Source: an uncultured Bacteroides sp. (GTDB lineage: Bacteria; Bacteroidota; Bacteroidia; Bacteroidales; Bacteroidaceae). Taken from it: a stretch of 64,000 nt of DNA. Position 1 is the stretch's first letter, and the number at the start of each line of letters is the position of its first letter. A program made the position numbers and the translations under genes. The stretch spans positions 1-64,000 of the forward strand of contig CALUJK010000104.1 in assembly GCA_944320945.1 (NCBI GenBank), in the 5' to 3' direction. Shown piece by piece: positions 57,173 through 64,000 of this stretch. Below the pieces are notes generated by a model. The model was not told the origin of the DNA. It made no database searches and saw nothing but the letters and a program-made list of their open reading frames with translations.

Positions 57173-59617
57173 ATGAAACAACTTAGATTTTATCTGTCAT
57201 TCTGCCTGTTGGCAATCGTACAAACCATCACTGCACAACCTGATGCACTGACCCTCTGGTATGATACTCCTGCCGAGAAGTGGGAAGAGGCGTTGCCCGT
57301 CGGTAACGGGAATATGGGTGCCATGATATTTGGAGGCATCACACAAGAACGCATACAATTCAATGAAAACACGCTGTATAGCGGAGAACCGGATAACAGT
57401 ATTGCTGGGCAGATTCCCATTTATAAAGACCTAAAGAAAGTACAGCAATGGATGCGCGAAGGCAAGAATGATGTGGCAGACCGTTACATAAAGCAGCACT
57501 GGGCAGGGAGACTGGACGAAGTCTATCAACCGTTCGGTAATCTGTATCTGGACTTCGACATGCCGGGAGAGGTGACCGACTATACCCGCTCACTGGACTT
57601 ATCCAAAGCTATCAGCTTGACGCAATACCGTATTAATGGTATACAAGTGAAACGGGAAGTTTTTGCGTCTCATCCGGCACGTGCCATTTTCATCCGGCTG
57701 ACGGCTGAAAAGCCTATTCTGGACTTTAGCATCAAGCTATCGTCTCCTCACCCGCACTCCACACTGTGCAAGGCAGAAAATCACGCTTTGCTGATACGCG
57801 GACAAGCTCCTGCACATGTACAAAGACGTACCCTCGACAAAATACGGGAATTTGGTACCGAGAAACTGCATCCCGAATATTTTGACCAGGCAGGAAACGT
57901 ATTACACACCTCACAAGTGCTTTATGCCGATTCTCTGGACGGAAAAGGTATGCCATTCGAGGCACAACTGACTCCCATCTCTTGCAACGGGAACATGGAT
58001 ATGACAGGCAACCAATTAAAGGTAAGCGAATGCAGCGAAATCGTATTTACACTACATGCCGCCACAGCTTACAACGGATGGAATGTCAGCCCGACACGCC
58101 ACGGAAAGATTCCTCATCTGGCCATTCAAAAACAGCAGGAATTACTACGAGGAAAGAACTATAACCAGCTGAGAGAAGAACATATAGCTGACCATACCCA
58201 ACTTTTCGGCAGGGTCAACTTGACATTGCCGGCACACAAAAGTGCTCAGCAAACCACCGACCGCCGGCTCCGCCAGTTTGCTCAGACAAAGGATGCTTCG
58301 CTCATTGCTCTGATGTTTCAATATGGACGCTATCTCATGATAGCCGGCTCACGCACCGGCGGACAACCGCTGAACCTGCAAGGCCTGTGGAACGACCTCG
58401 TCATACCGCCCTGGAATGCCGGTTATACACTCAATATCAATCTGGAGATGAATTACTGGCCGGCCGAAGTAACGAACTTGTCCGAGTGTCACGAACCACT
58501 TTTCTCCTTCATCGAGGAAATTGCTCAATCCGGCAAGACGGCTGCCCAACAAATGTATAACCTTAACGGGTGGGTGATTCATCATAACATCTCTCTGTGG
58601 CGTGAATGTTATCCCAGTGACGGGTTTACCTACTGGTTCTTCTGGAACTTGTCGGGGGCATGGTTATGCTCTCACATCTGGGAGCACTATTGCTATACCG
58701 GCGACCGGGCTTTCCTGGAGAGCTACTACCCACTGATGCGAGAAGCAGCCCGTTTCTATTCCGGTTGGTTAGTGAAAGATGAGGACGGTAGATGGGTAAC
58801 CCCGGTAGGCACTTCACCGGAAAACTACTATCGGATGGAGAACGGGAAAGAGGCATCTGTCTGCCCTGCTCCCACCATGGATATAGCCATCCTGCGGAAT
58901 TTATTCAGCAACACGCTACAGGCCGCAGACATCTTACATAAAAAAGATGAATTATGCCTCCGCCTGCAAGAACAGTTGCAAGGCTTTCCCCCTTACCAAA
59001 TAGGGAAAGACGGCCGATTATTGGAATGGGATAAGGAATACGAAGAATCGGAAATCAGACATCGCCACCTGTCGCATCTGTTCGGACTCTTTCCCGGAAA
59101 CGACATAACCAAAGCCGACGCCCAAACATGGAAGGCTGCACGCCGTTCACTGGAGACACGCGGGTTCCAGTCCACCGGCTGGAGCATGGCTTGGAAGATA
59201 GCACTCTGGGCACGATTGGGCGAAGGGAAACAAGCCTTGCGTGCCATTCATACTATGCTTTACCCTATCGCTGACGGTACGCCCGACCAGGGAGGTATTT
59301 ATAACAACCTCTTCAACGGTGCTCCGTTCCAGATTGACGGGAATTTCGGTTTGACAACCGGAGTAGCAGAAATGCTGTTGCAAAGCCATGAAGGAGACAT
59401 ACATCTGTTACCCGCACTCCCGCAGGAATGGAACAAAGGAGAAGTCACCGGTCTAAAAGCGCGTGGTAACTGTACAGTAAACATCTGCTGGGAAAAAGGC
59501 AAGTTAAAACACGCCACATTGTTTAGCCCCATTGAACAAACACGGCGTATTACTTACCGTACAAAGACAAAAGAAGTCCATCTGCCGGCCGGCAAAACCG
59601 TAGAAGTACAATTTTAG
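57173..59617 (+). CDS. Glycoside hydrolase family 95 (alpha-L-fucosidase type)
   Basis: An 814-residue exported enzyme. The signal peptide (1 to about 21, TITAQ) is followed by the N-terminal GH65N-like domain, starting WYDTPAEKWEEALPVGNGNMGAMIFGG (about 28-54), and the (alpha/alpha)6 catalytic domain. Family blocks are LQGLWNDLVIPPWNAGYTLNINLEMNYWPAE (about 402-432, with the two Asn that position water) and QIDGNFGLTTGVAEML near 722, with the catalytic Asp. GH95 enzymes remove alpha-1,2-L-fucose or sometimes L-galactose by inversion. Here Leu-Thr-Thr replaces the common Gly-Thr-Ala after GNFG. It is translationally close to the PL8 gene. Confidence 0.9.
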   Translation: MKQLRFYLSFCLLAIVQTITAQPDALTLWYDTPAEKWEEALPVGNGNMGAMIFGGITQERIQFNENTLYSGEPDNSIAGQIPIYKDLKKVQQWMREGKNDVADRYIKQHWAGRLDEVYQPFGNLYLDFDMPGEVTDYTRSLDLSKAISLTQYRINGIQVKREVFASHPARAIFIRLTAEKPILDFSIKLSSPHPHSTLCKAENHALLIRGQAPAHVQRRTLDKIREFGTEKLHPEYFDQAGNVLHTSQVLYADSLDGKGMPFEAQLTPISCNGNMDMTGNQLKVSECSEIVFTLHAATAYNGWNVSPTRHGKIPHLAIQKQQELLRGKNYNQLREEHIADHTQLFGRVNLTLPAHKSAQQTTDRRLRQFAQTKDASLIALMFQYGRYLMIAGSRTGGQPLNLQGLWNDLVIPPWNAGYTLNINLEMNYWPAEVTNLSECHEPLFSFIEEIAQSGKTAAQQMYNLNGWVIHHNISLWRECYPSDGFTYWFFWNLSGAWLCSHIWEHYCYTGDRAFLESYYPLMREAARFYSGWLVKDEDGRWVTPVGTSPENYYRMENGKEASVCPAPTMDIAILRNLFSNTLQAADILHKKDELCLRLQEQLQGFPPYQIGKDGRLLEWDKEYEESEIRHRHLSHLFGLFPGNDITKADAQTWKAARRSLETRGFQSTGWSMAWKIALWARLGEGKQALRAIHTMLYPIADGTPDQGGIYNNLFNGAPFQIDGNFGLTTGVAEMLLQSHEGDIHLLPALPQEWNKGEVTGLKARGNCTVNICWEKGKLKHATLFSPIEQTRRITYRTKTKEVHLPAGKTVEVQF

Positions 59618-59620
59618 CGT

Positions 59621-59640
59621 AGGATGCCTCTTGGCATCCT
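59621..59640. terminator. Short hairpin between GH95 and folE
   Basis: AGGATGCC (59621-59628) pairs with GGCATCCT (59633-59640), loop TCTT. It sits 3 bp after the GH95 stop and 39 bp from the folE stop on the other strand, and could serve both convergent genes. The T-run is poor. Confidence 0.6.
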
Positions 59641-59679
59641 GCTGGCTAAATCTATTTCGGAAATAAGGATGTAAAAGTC

Positions 59680-60276
59680 TTACAGAGAAGAAGGAGTGTG
59701 CTTGATGAGATTCATGAACTCCTCGCGCGTTTTTGCCTGATTAAACGCACCGGTAAAGTCGGAGGTAGTCGTAATAGCATTCTGCTTTTCTACCCCACGC
59801 ATCTGCATACACATGTGCTTAGCCTCGACCACCACCATGACACCCAGAGGATTCAGCGTCTCCTGAATGCACTGCTTGATTTGCAATGTCATGCGTTCCT
59901 GCACTTGCAAACGGTGAGAGAAAATATCCACCACACGGGCAATCTTGCTAAGTCCCGTAATATAACCGTTAGGAATATAAGCCACATGCGCCTTGCCATA
60001 GAACGGCAACATGTGATGCTCGCATAGCGAAAAGAAGTCAATGTCCTTTACAATCACCATCTGACTATATTCTTCTTTGAATTTGGCCGAGCGTAGCACT
60101 TCGTGCGGATCCATAGAATACCCTTTAGTCAGCATCAGCATGGCTTTGGCAACACGTTCCGGGGTTTTTAGCAATCCCTCGCGCGAAGGGTCTTCACCCA
60201 ACAAAGAAAGAATGCTGTGATAATGTTCTTTCAGCTCATCAAGAGCCGGCGATGTAATTTCTTCTTTTCCTAACAT
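59680..60276 (-). CDS. folE: GTP cyclohydrolase I
   Basis: FolE, 198 residues, opens GTP to dihydroneopterin triphosphate, the first step of folate synthesis. The zinc-site cysteines and histidine are in [20 protein letters not shown] (about 87-106) and the [10 protein letters not shown] segment (about 158). Full length. It is the last gene of a minus-strand group tpiA-SPOR-folE, 72 bp after the SPOR gene. Confidence 0.96.
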   Translation of the reverse strand: MLGKEEITSPALDELKEHYHSILSLLGEDPSREGLLKTPERVAKAMLMLTKGYSMDPHEVLRSAKFKEEYSQMVIVKDIDFFSLCEHHMLPFYGKAHVAYIPNGYITGLSKIARVVDIFSHRLQVQERMTLQIKQCIQETLNPLGVMVVVEAKHMCMQMRGVEKQNAITTTSDFTGAFNQAKTREEFMNLIKHTPSSL

Positions 60277-60348
60277 GAGCGTTTATTATAACTTGTTTGG
60301 AGATACGATTGAATGAATCCAAGGTAAGCGAGCCGCCCAAACGGCTCA

Positions 60349-60807
60349 TCACCAAATGATGTTGATCTGGTCTTTTACGATAGAAACCTCTTTAAACACT
60401 TCCGTCGCACGCAGTTGGCGCATCACGGCGTCGGCTTCTTCGATACTTCGGAAGTCGCCTACCCGGCACAACCAACGGGGAGGATTGAAAGAGGTATATA
60501 CAGGCAAATCGGGAAAATGCTCCTTTACGGTAGTTGACATGGCATAGGCTTCGTTCTTTGCTTGGCGGGTGTTGTTACCTGCATACACTTGCACACGATA
60601 GCCGTTACTCTTCAGCACCTTGCGTCCTTCAGCATTCACAGGGATAGCGTCAGAACCGATTAATGCTGCAATGGCTGCATCCTGATGGATAGTCACCTTG
60701 CCTTGTCCCGGCACATCGCGCTCTAAACTCTGCACAATTTTACTTTGTGCATTTACAGAAATCACCGGCAAAAGCCATGCGACAGATAGTAAAAGGAACG
60801 TTTTCAT
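60349..60807 (-). CDS. Exported SPOR domain protein
   Basis: A 152-residue protein from ATG 60807 (MKTFLLLSVAWLLPVISVNAQ is a clean signal peptide; a longer frame upstream has none). The C-terminal SPOR domain (about 75-150: YRVQVYAGNNTRQAKNEAYAM and PRWLCRVGDFRSIEEADAVMRQL) binds denuded septal glycan. The protein is therefore periplasmic or outer-membrane associated and likely linked to cell division. It sits between tpiA and folE. Confidence 0.9.
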   Translation of the reverse strand: MKTFLLLSVAWLLPVISVNAQSKIVQSLERDVPGQGKVTIHQDAAIAALIGSDAIPVNAEGRKVLKSNGYRVQVYAGNNTRQAKNEAYAMSTTVKEHFPDLPVYTSFNPPRWLCRVGDFRSIEEADAVMRQLRATEVFKEVSIVKDQINIIW

Positions 60808-60832
60808 AAATAATGCGTGTTTATTAATGAAA

Positions 60833-60870
60833 GGAGGCTGTATCAAAGTCCCTATTTTGATACAGTCTCC
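60833..60870 (-). terminator. Hairpin between tpiA and the SPOR gene
   Basis: The 15-nt arms at 60833-60847 (GGAGGCTGTATCAAA) and 60856-60870 pair with one wobble. On the minus strand it follows the tpiA stop by 11 bp and is followed by TTTCATT. It may terminate part of the tpiA transcripts. Confidence 0.75.
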
Positions 60871-60881
60871 TTATTTCATAA

Positions 60882-61637
60882 TCAATTAAATGCGTCAATA
60901 ATGCCTTTAAAGTCTGCTACTTTCAATGCAGCGCCGCCAATCAAACCGCCATCTACGTCGGGATTAGCAAACAGTTCTTTGGCATTGGAGGGTTTGCAGC
61001 TACCACCATACAGGATAGAGCAATTATCTGCCACTTCCTGACCATACTTGGCAGCTACTTGCGAACGGATAAACGCGTGAATCTCCTGTGCCTGCTCAGG
61101 AGTAGCGGTTTTACCGGTACCAATGGCCCAAACGGGTTCGTAAGCCAATATCACCTTAGAGAAGTCTTCAGCTGAAAGAGAGAATACAGAAGCCAATTGA
61201 GCGGCTACGACTTCATTCTGCTTGTTAGCTTCGCGTTCTTCCAACACTTCGCCAATGCAGAAGATAGGAGTCAGGCCATGTGCCAACGCCAATTTCACTT
61301 TCTCTTCTAGGATTTCTACTGTCTCATGATAATAAGCACGACGCTCAGAGTGTCCCAAAATGACGTACTTGGCGCCCGTAGAAGCTACCATAGCAGCAGA
61401 AACTTCTCCCGTATATGCACCGGACTCTTTATCTGCACAGTTTTCAGCACCTACACCAATCTTGGCAGCATCCACCAACGGAGTAACCGATGCCAGATGG
61501 ATGAACGGCGTACAGATAATTACATCACAGTTAGGCTTTTCATTAGCCAATACCTCATTCAGTTCTTTTGCCAGAGCAATTCCCTCTTGAAGGGTCTTGT
61601 TCATTTTCCAGTTTCCTGCAACAATGTTCTTTCTCAT
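60882..61637 (-). CDS. tpiA: Triose-phosphate isomerase
   Basis: TpiA, 251 residues, interconverts DHAP and glyceraldehyde-3-phosphate. The N-terminal AGNWKMNKT (Lys12 region), catalytic His in [10 protein letters not shown] (about 94-103), catalytic Glu in [12 protein letters not shown] (about 166-177) and phosphate-binding YGGSCKPSN are all there. It lies 21 bp after the MauE-like gene, in the genus-typical group DUF1599, MauE-like, tpiA. Confidence 0.97.
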   Translation of the reverse strand: MRKNIVAGNWKMNKTLQEGIALAKELNEVLANEKPNCDVIICTPFIHLASVTPLVDAAKIGVGAENCADKESGAYTGEVSAAMVASTGAKYVILGHSERRAYYHETVEILEEKVKLALAHGLTPIFCIGEVLEEREANKQNEVVAAQLASVFSLSAEDFSKVILAYEPVWAIGTGKTATPEQAQEIHAFIRSQVAAKYGQEVADNCSILYGGSCKPSNAKELFANPDVDGGLIGGAALKVADFKGIIDAFN

Positions 61638-61658
61638 TTTGTTTATTTAATTAAAGGG

Positions 61659-63023
61659 TTAGTTGTTTTCTGATTCGTTTCCAGTAGTTTCTTCCACCTC
61701 CTGCCTCGGCGCACGGGACAAGCGACGGTACTTGCGTTCTCTTCGCCTGATAATCAGCACATCCACAGCCACTACCAGCAGCAAAGGTACGAAAAACCAT
61801 AGGAACACATATCCTAAAGTCTCCCAACCGCTTACATGTTTCTGCACACCCAAAGACAGATTCTCCAAACGGTCGGTCAGCACATATTCATCAGGCAATT
61901 CATTGTGGCTCCACTTATTCAGGATTACTCCCTGCTTAAGCAATAATAAGCCCGGATTGGAACGAATAATCGTTTTCAACGTAATATCGTCCACCAAGCA
62001 AAAAGGATACTCGGCTCCGGTTCTGTCCCTCCATTGCTCGATAGCTTCATCGGGAGAAGAAGTCAGTGCGTAAAAACCATAGCCATTCTCCACACTATAG
62101 TCATATATCTCATTTATCAAATCGATATTGCTGTCATCCGCTTCCTCCACACGATGAGCCACCAATAAGAAGGTATATTCAGATGACGAAAGAATACGGT
62201 CTGTCAAGTCCTCCCCCGTTTCCTGACTGACAAGCGCAAAATCCTGTATGGGCGGTTCGTAGCCTTTTTCCTTCACTACAGTACGCGCTTCTATGAATTG
62301 CCATGTACTATCCGGATAATTCTCCAACGTGAACTCCTGCCGTTCACCATTTTTCTCAAGGGTGAAGTAGGTCTCATACACGGTAGGTTTAGCGTCTGCG
62401 GGCATCTCCATCGCAGCTTTGATGTCAGTCCCTATGCGATAGGGGCGAAAATCAAATACCGGCAAATAGTAAAAACAATAACCTGACAGCGCAAAAACAA
62501 ACAATATGGTGTAGAGAGACACCATCCACTCCAGCTTCAACGTAACGAAACGAATAATGAGTCGCTTATACTTGAACACAAGCACGGTAGCCAACAACAG
62601 CACCACATTCTTTCCAAATGTCTGCCAGTTAGTCAGCACAACGGCATCACCAAAACAGCCGCAATCGGACACGGGATCGGCTATCGCCAAATAGAGCGTC
62701 AGCGGTGTCATGAGTGCCAACAAGAGCAATGCCAGCGTAGAAGCAATTTTCCGGCGCACACCAAACAAGAGAAACACACCGATGCAAAACTCCAGTGCCG
62801 ATAAAAGGACAGCTATCAAGAGAGGGAAGAAAGAGGGAAACCAATCTATCATTCCGAACGCCATCAGATAGTCTTGGATTTTATAGAAAAATCCAAGCGG
62901 GTCGATGACCTTCACAAAGCCTGAGAAAATAAATACTACAGCCAGCAAAAAGCGGCATACATTCACACCGGCCTTCAAAATGATATGTTTCCTCGTTACG
63001 CCCACTACGCCGTCAATCTCCAA
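61659..63023 (-). CDS. MauE/DoxX-like membrane protein (BT_3928 type)
   Basis: A 454-residue membrane protein. The N-terminal ~150 residues hold four helices of the DoxX/MauE type with a DCGCFG motif (about 118-123), as in proteins that handle thiol redox. A fifth helix (about 170-190) leads into a ~190-residue periplasmic-type domain without cysteines, and a C-terminal helix (about 405-425) is followed by a basic tail. It is conserved as a unit in Bacteroides, function unknown. It overlaps DUF1599 by 11 bp, so translation is coupled. Confidence 0.85.
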   Translation of the reverse strand: MEIDGVVGVTRKHIILKAGVNVCRFLLAVVFIFSGFVKVIDPLGFFYKIQDYLMAFGMIDWFPSFFPLLIAVLLSALEFCIGVFLLFGVRRKIASTLALLLLALMTPLTLYLAIADPVSDCGCFGDAVVLTNWQTFGKNVVLLLATVLVFKYKRLIIRFVTLKLEWMVSLYTILFVFALSGYCFYYLPVFDFRPYRIGTDIKAAMEMPADAKPTVYETYFTLEKNGERQEFTLENYPDSTWQFIEARTVVKEKGYEPPIQDFALVSQETGEDLTDRILSSSEYTFLLVAHRVEEADDSNIDLINEIYDYSVENGYGFYALTSSPDEAIEQWRDRTGAEYPFCLVDDITLKTIIRSNPGLLLLKQGVILNKWSHNELPDEYVLTDRLENLSLGVQKHVSGWETLGYVFLWFFVPLLLVVAVDVLIIRRRERKYRRLSRAPRQEVEETTGNESENN

Positions 63024-63555
63024 ATTCTATTTTAATCAGGCCAAATACGGCATAATTAATCATATCCATATAGTTGGCATCTACGCCTTCTGATACCAGT
63101 GTCTGCCCTGCCAGGCTCTCTATCTGCTTGGTGCGATAGATTTTCATCAGAATAAGATCCGTATAAGAACTGATGCGCATACTGCGCCACGCCTCATCGT
63201 AATCATGGTTCTTGGCCAACATCAATTCCAAAGAAGCCTTGGCATATTTATCATACAATTCCAATGCTTTCTCATTCGTCAAATCAGCAGCCTCAGCATA
63301 ACCCAATTCCAACTGTATCAATCCTATAATCCCGTAGTTGACAATCGCAATGAATTCCGAACGAATGCCTTCGTCTATCAATGTTACACCTTTGGTTTCG
63401 ATGCTACGGATGCGATTGGCCTTGATGAATATCTGGTCGGTCACCGACGAAGGACGAAGAATGCGCCATGCGGGACCATAGTCATGCAGTTTTTTAGAGA
63501 ACAAATCACGGCACACAGCTATGACATGCTCAAATTGTTGCCTCGTATCTTTCAT
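63013..63555 (-). CDS. DUF1599 protein
   Basis: A 180-residue cytoplasmic protein made of two related halves: residues about 1-85 (KKLHDYGPAWRILRPSSVTDQIFIKANRIRSIETKG) and about 100-178 (KNHDYDEAWRSMRISSYTDLILMKIYRTKQIESLAG), the DUF1599 duplication. The conserved DYG/DYD, AWR and EXXR residues suggest a helical nucleotide-binding fold of the MazG/NTP-pyrophosphohydrolase type, but that is inference. It heads the group with the MauE-like gene and tpiA, with a -7 box at 63577-63585. Confidence 0.88.
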   Translation of the reverse strand: MKDTRQQFEHVIAVCRDLFSKKLHDYGPAWRILRPSSVTDQIFIKANRIRSIETKGVTLIDEGIRSEFIAIVNYGIIGLIQLELGYAEAADLTNEKALELYDKYAKASLELMLAKNHDYDEAWRSMRISSYTDLILMKIYRTKQIESLAGQTLVSEGVDANYMDMINYAVFGLIKIEFGD

Positions 63556-63576
63556 ATCCTTATTATATACAGAGGT

Positions 63577-63585
63577 GCAAAGATA
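63577..63585 (-). promoter_or_regulatory. -7 box of the DUF1599-tpiA group
   Basis: TATCTTTGC on the minus strand, 21 nt upstream of the DUF1599 start. Confidence 0.65.
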
Positions 63586-63750
63586 GGAATAATCAAAGAA
63601 AAAAGAAAAAGGAATGCTTCAAAAGGTAAAGACGCCGATAAAAAGTTCTTTAGCGCATCTATGCCCGACCAGCTTTTCGCAAATGGTAAAAAATGCATAT
63701 AGTCGCAGCATAGCTATATTTCCAATAACCGCCATCTATATATGGTACTA

Positions 63751-63860
63751 CCACGAAGTATATTTGGTTCACGAACGAAAAGGCTTTCGTCCGTGAACCA
63801 AATATACTTCGTGGTTACCCCTGCCAGAAGGTATTGTAGCGGGGAATAATCTTATACCCC
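63751..63860. repeat. 31-bp near-perfect hairpin with a relative of the dispersed element
   Basis: Arms 63751-63780 and 63785-63814 pair at 29 of 30 positions, with a G-T at the other, around the loop AGGC; one more A-T pair extends the base. It contains the ACGAACGAAA / TTTCGTCCGT words of the dispersed family. It is followed at 63816-63843 by ACCCCTGCCAGAAGGTATTG and GCGGGG, the family's 5' hairpin block, here in rearranged order. This is the only content I see in the 349-bp gap 63556-63904 apart from the DUF1599 promoter. Confidence 0.75.
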
Positions 63861-63904
63861 ATCCACGAGGTCTGATTTAAAAATATTAAGCAGTAATGAA
63901 GTAT

Positions 63905-64000
63905 TTACGAACAGCGCAACACCTGACCGGGGCGCAAAACGGTGCGACGCGTGATGTGATTCAACTTACAGAGACGACTGACAGTAGTGCCCTGACGAGC
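63905..64000 (-). CDS. LysM domain protein, last 31 codons
   Basis: Reading the minus strand from the window edge gives ARQGTTVSRLCKLNHITRRT and then VLRPGQVLRCS, stop at 63905-63907. This is the C-terminal half of a LysM peptidoglycan-binding motif (GTTVxxLxxLN ... LRPGQxL). The rest lies beyond the window. Such C-terminal LysM units are common on lytic transglycosylases and glucosaminidases; the enzyme type cannot be told from this end. Confidence 0.8.
   Translation of the reverse strand, partial: ARQGTTVSRLCKLNHITRRTVLRPGQVLRCS

Noticed and set aside
1..64000. tRNA, rRNA, prophage or integrative element
   Set aside because: No T-loop-like sequence outside genes, no integrase, transposase, relaxase or phage genes, and no rRNA segment was recognised.

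Overview
The window is a stretch of a Bacteroides chromosome. Three things show this: recurrent promoters of the Bacteroidetes type (-7 box TAnnTTTG, e.g. 2113-2121 and 11388-11396); gene content typical of the genus (type III glutamine synthetase GlnN, a ten-gene complex I operon with fused nuoCD and no nuoEFG, LL-diaminopimelate aminotransferase, DUF1599/MauE-like/tpiA/SPOR/folE order); and host-glycan degradation enzymes. Species cannot be fixed from sequence alone. I see no rRNA, tRNA, CRISPR array, prophage or intact insertion sequence.

Layout. 1-11050 (+): housekeeping genes: 3' half of obgE, pgeF, a B3/B4-domain gene, phoH, mscL, purC, menaquinone methyltransferase, aroE, dxs and the potassium-uptake pair trkA-trkH. 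11454-21569 (+): complex I operon nuoA-B-CD-H-I-J-K-L-M-N, closed by a strong terminator. 21784-23229 (+): a CstA-type transporter. 23508-28243 (-): ammonium module (outer-membrane barrel, PII, Amt, GlnN). 28713-29297 (+): a sugar O-acetyltransferase. 29491-39263 (-): gltB-gltD-asnB-dapF-dapL. Ammonium capture, glutamine and glutamate synthesis, asparagine and the diaminopimelate branch of lysine/peptidoglycan synthesis therefore sit side by side over 16 kb.

39886-50679 is the accessory part. Small stress/redox genes (DUF418, DUF3737, MBL-fold hydrolase, carboxymuconolactone decarboxylase-cupin fusion, cyclophilin-like protein, iron alcohol dehydrogenase, Crp/Fnr, two O6-alkylguanine transferase-like proteins, AraC, nitroreductase, TIGR04076, HxlR) are mixed with three damaged loci. 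Three promoters here carry the same 30-bp operator exactly 30 nt upstream of the -7 box. This looks like a small, apparently undescribed regulon and is my strongest finding. 51010-63555 returns to standard genes: NlpC/P60, dnaG, a chondroitinase-fucosidase pair, folE, a SPOR protein, tpiA, a MauE-like membrane protein and DUF1599. The right edge holds the last 31 codons of a LysM protein.

A second window-wide signal is a family of about 200-bp non-coding elements (five copies plus one rearranged relative), always just 3' of a gene. They have GC-rich hairpin cores whose first stem shows compensatory changes. They occupy most of the gene-free stretches longer than 300 bp.
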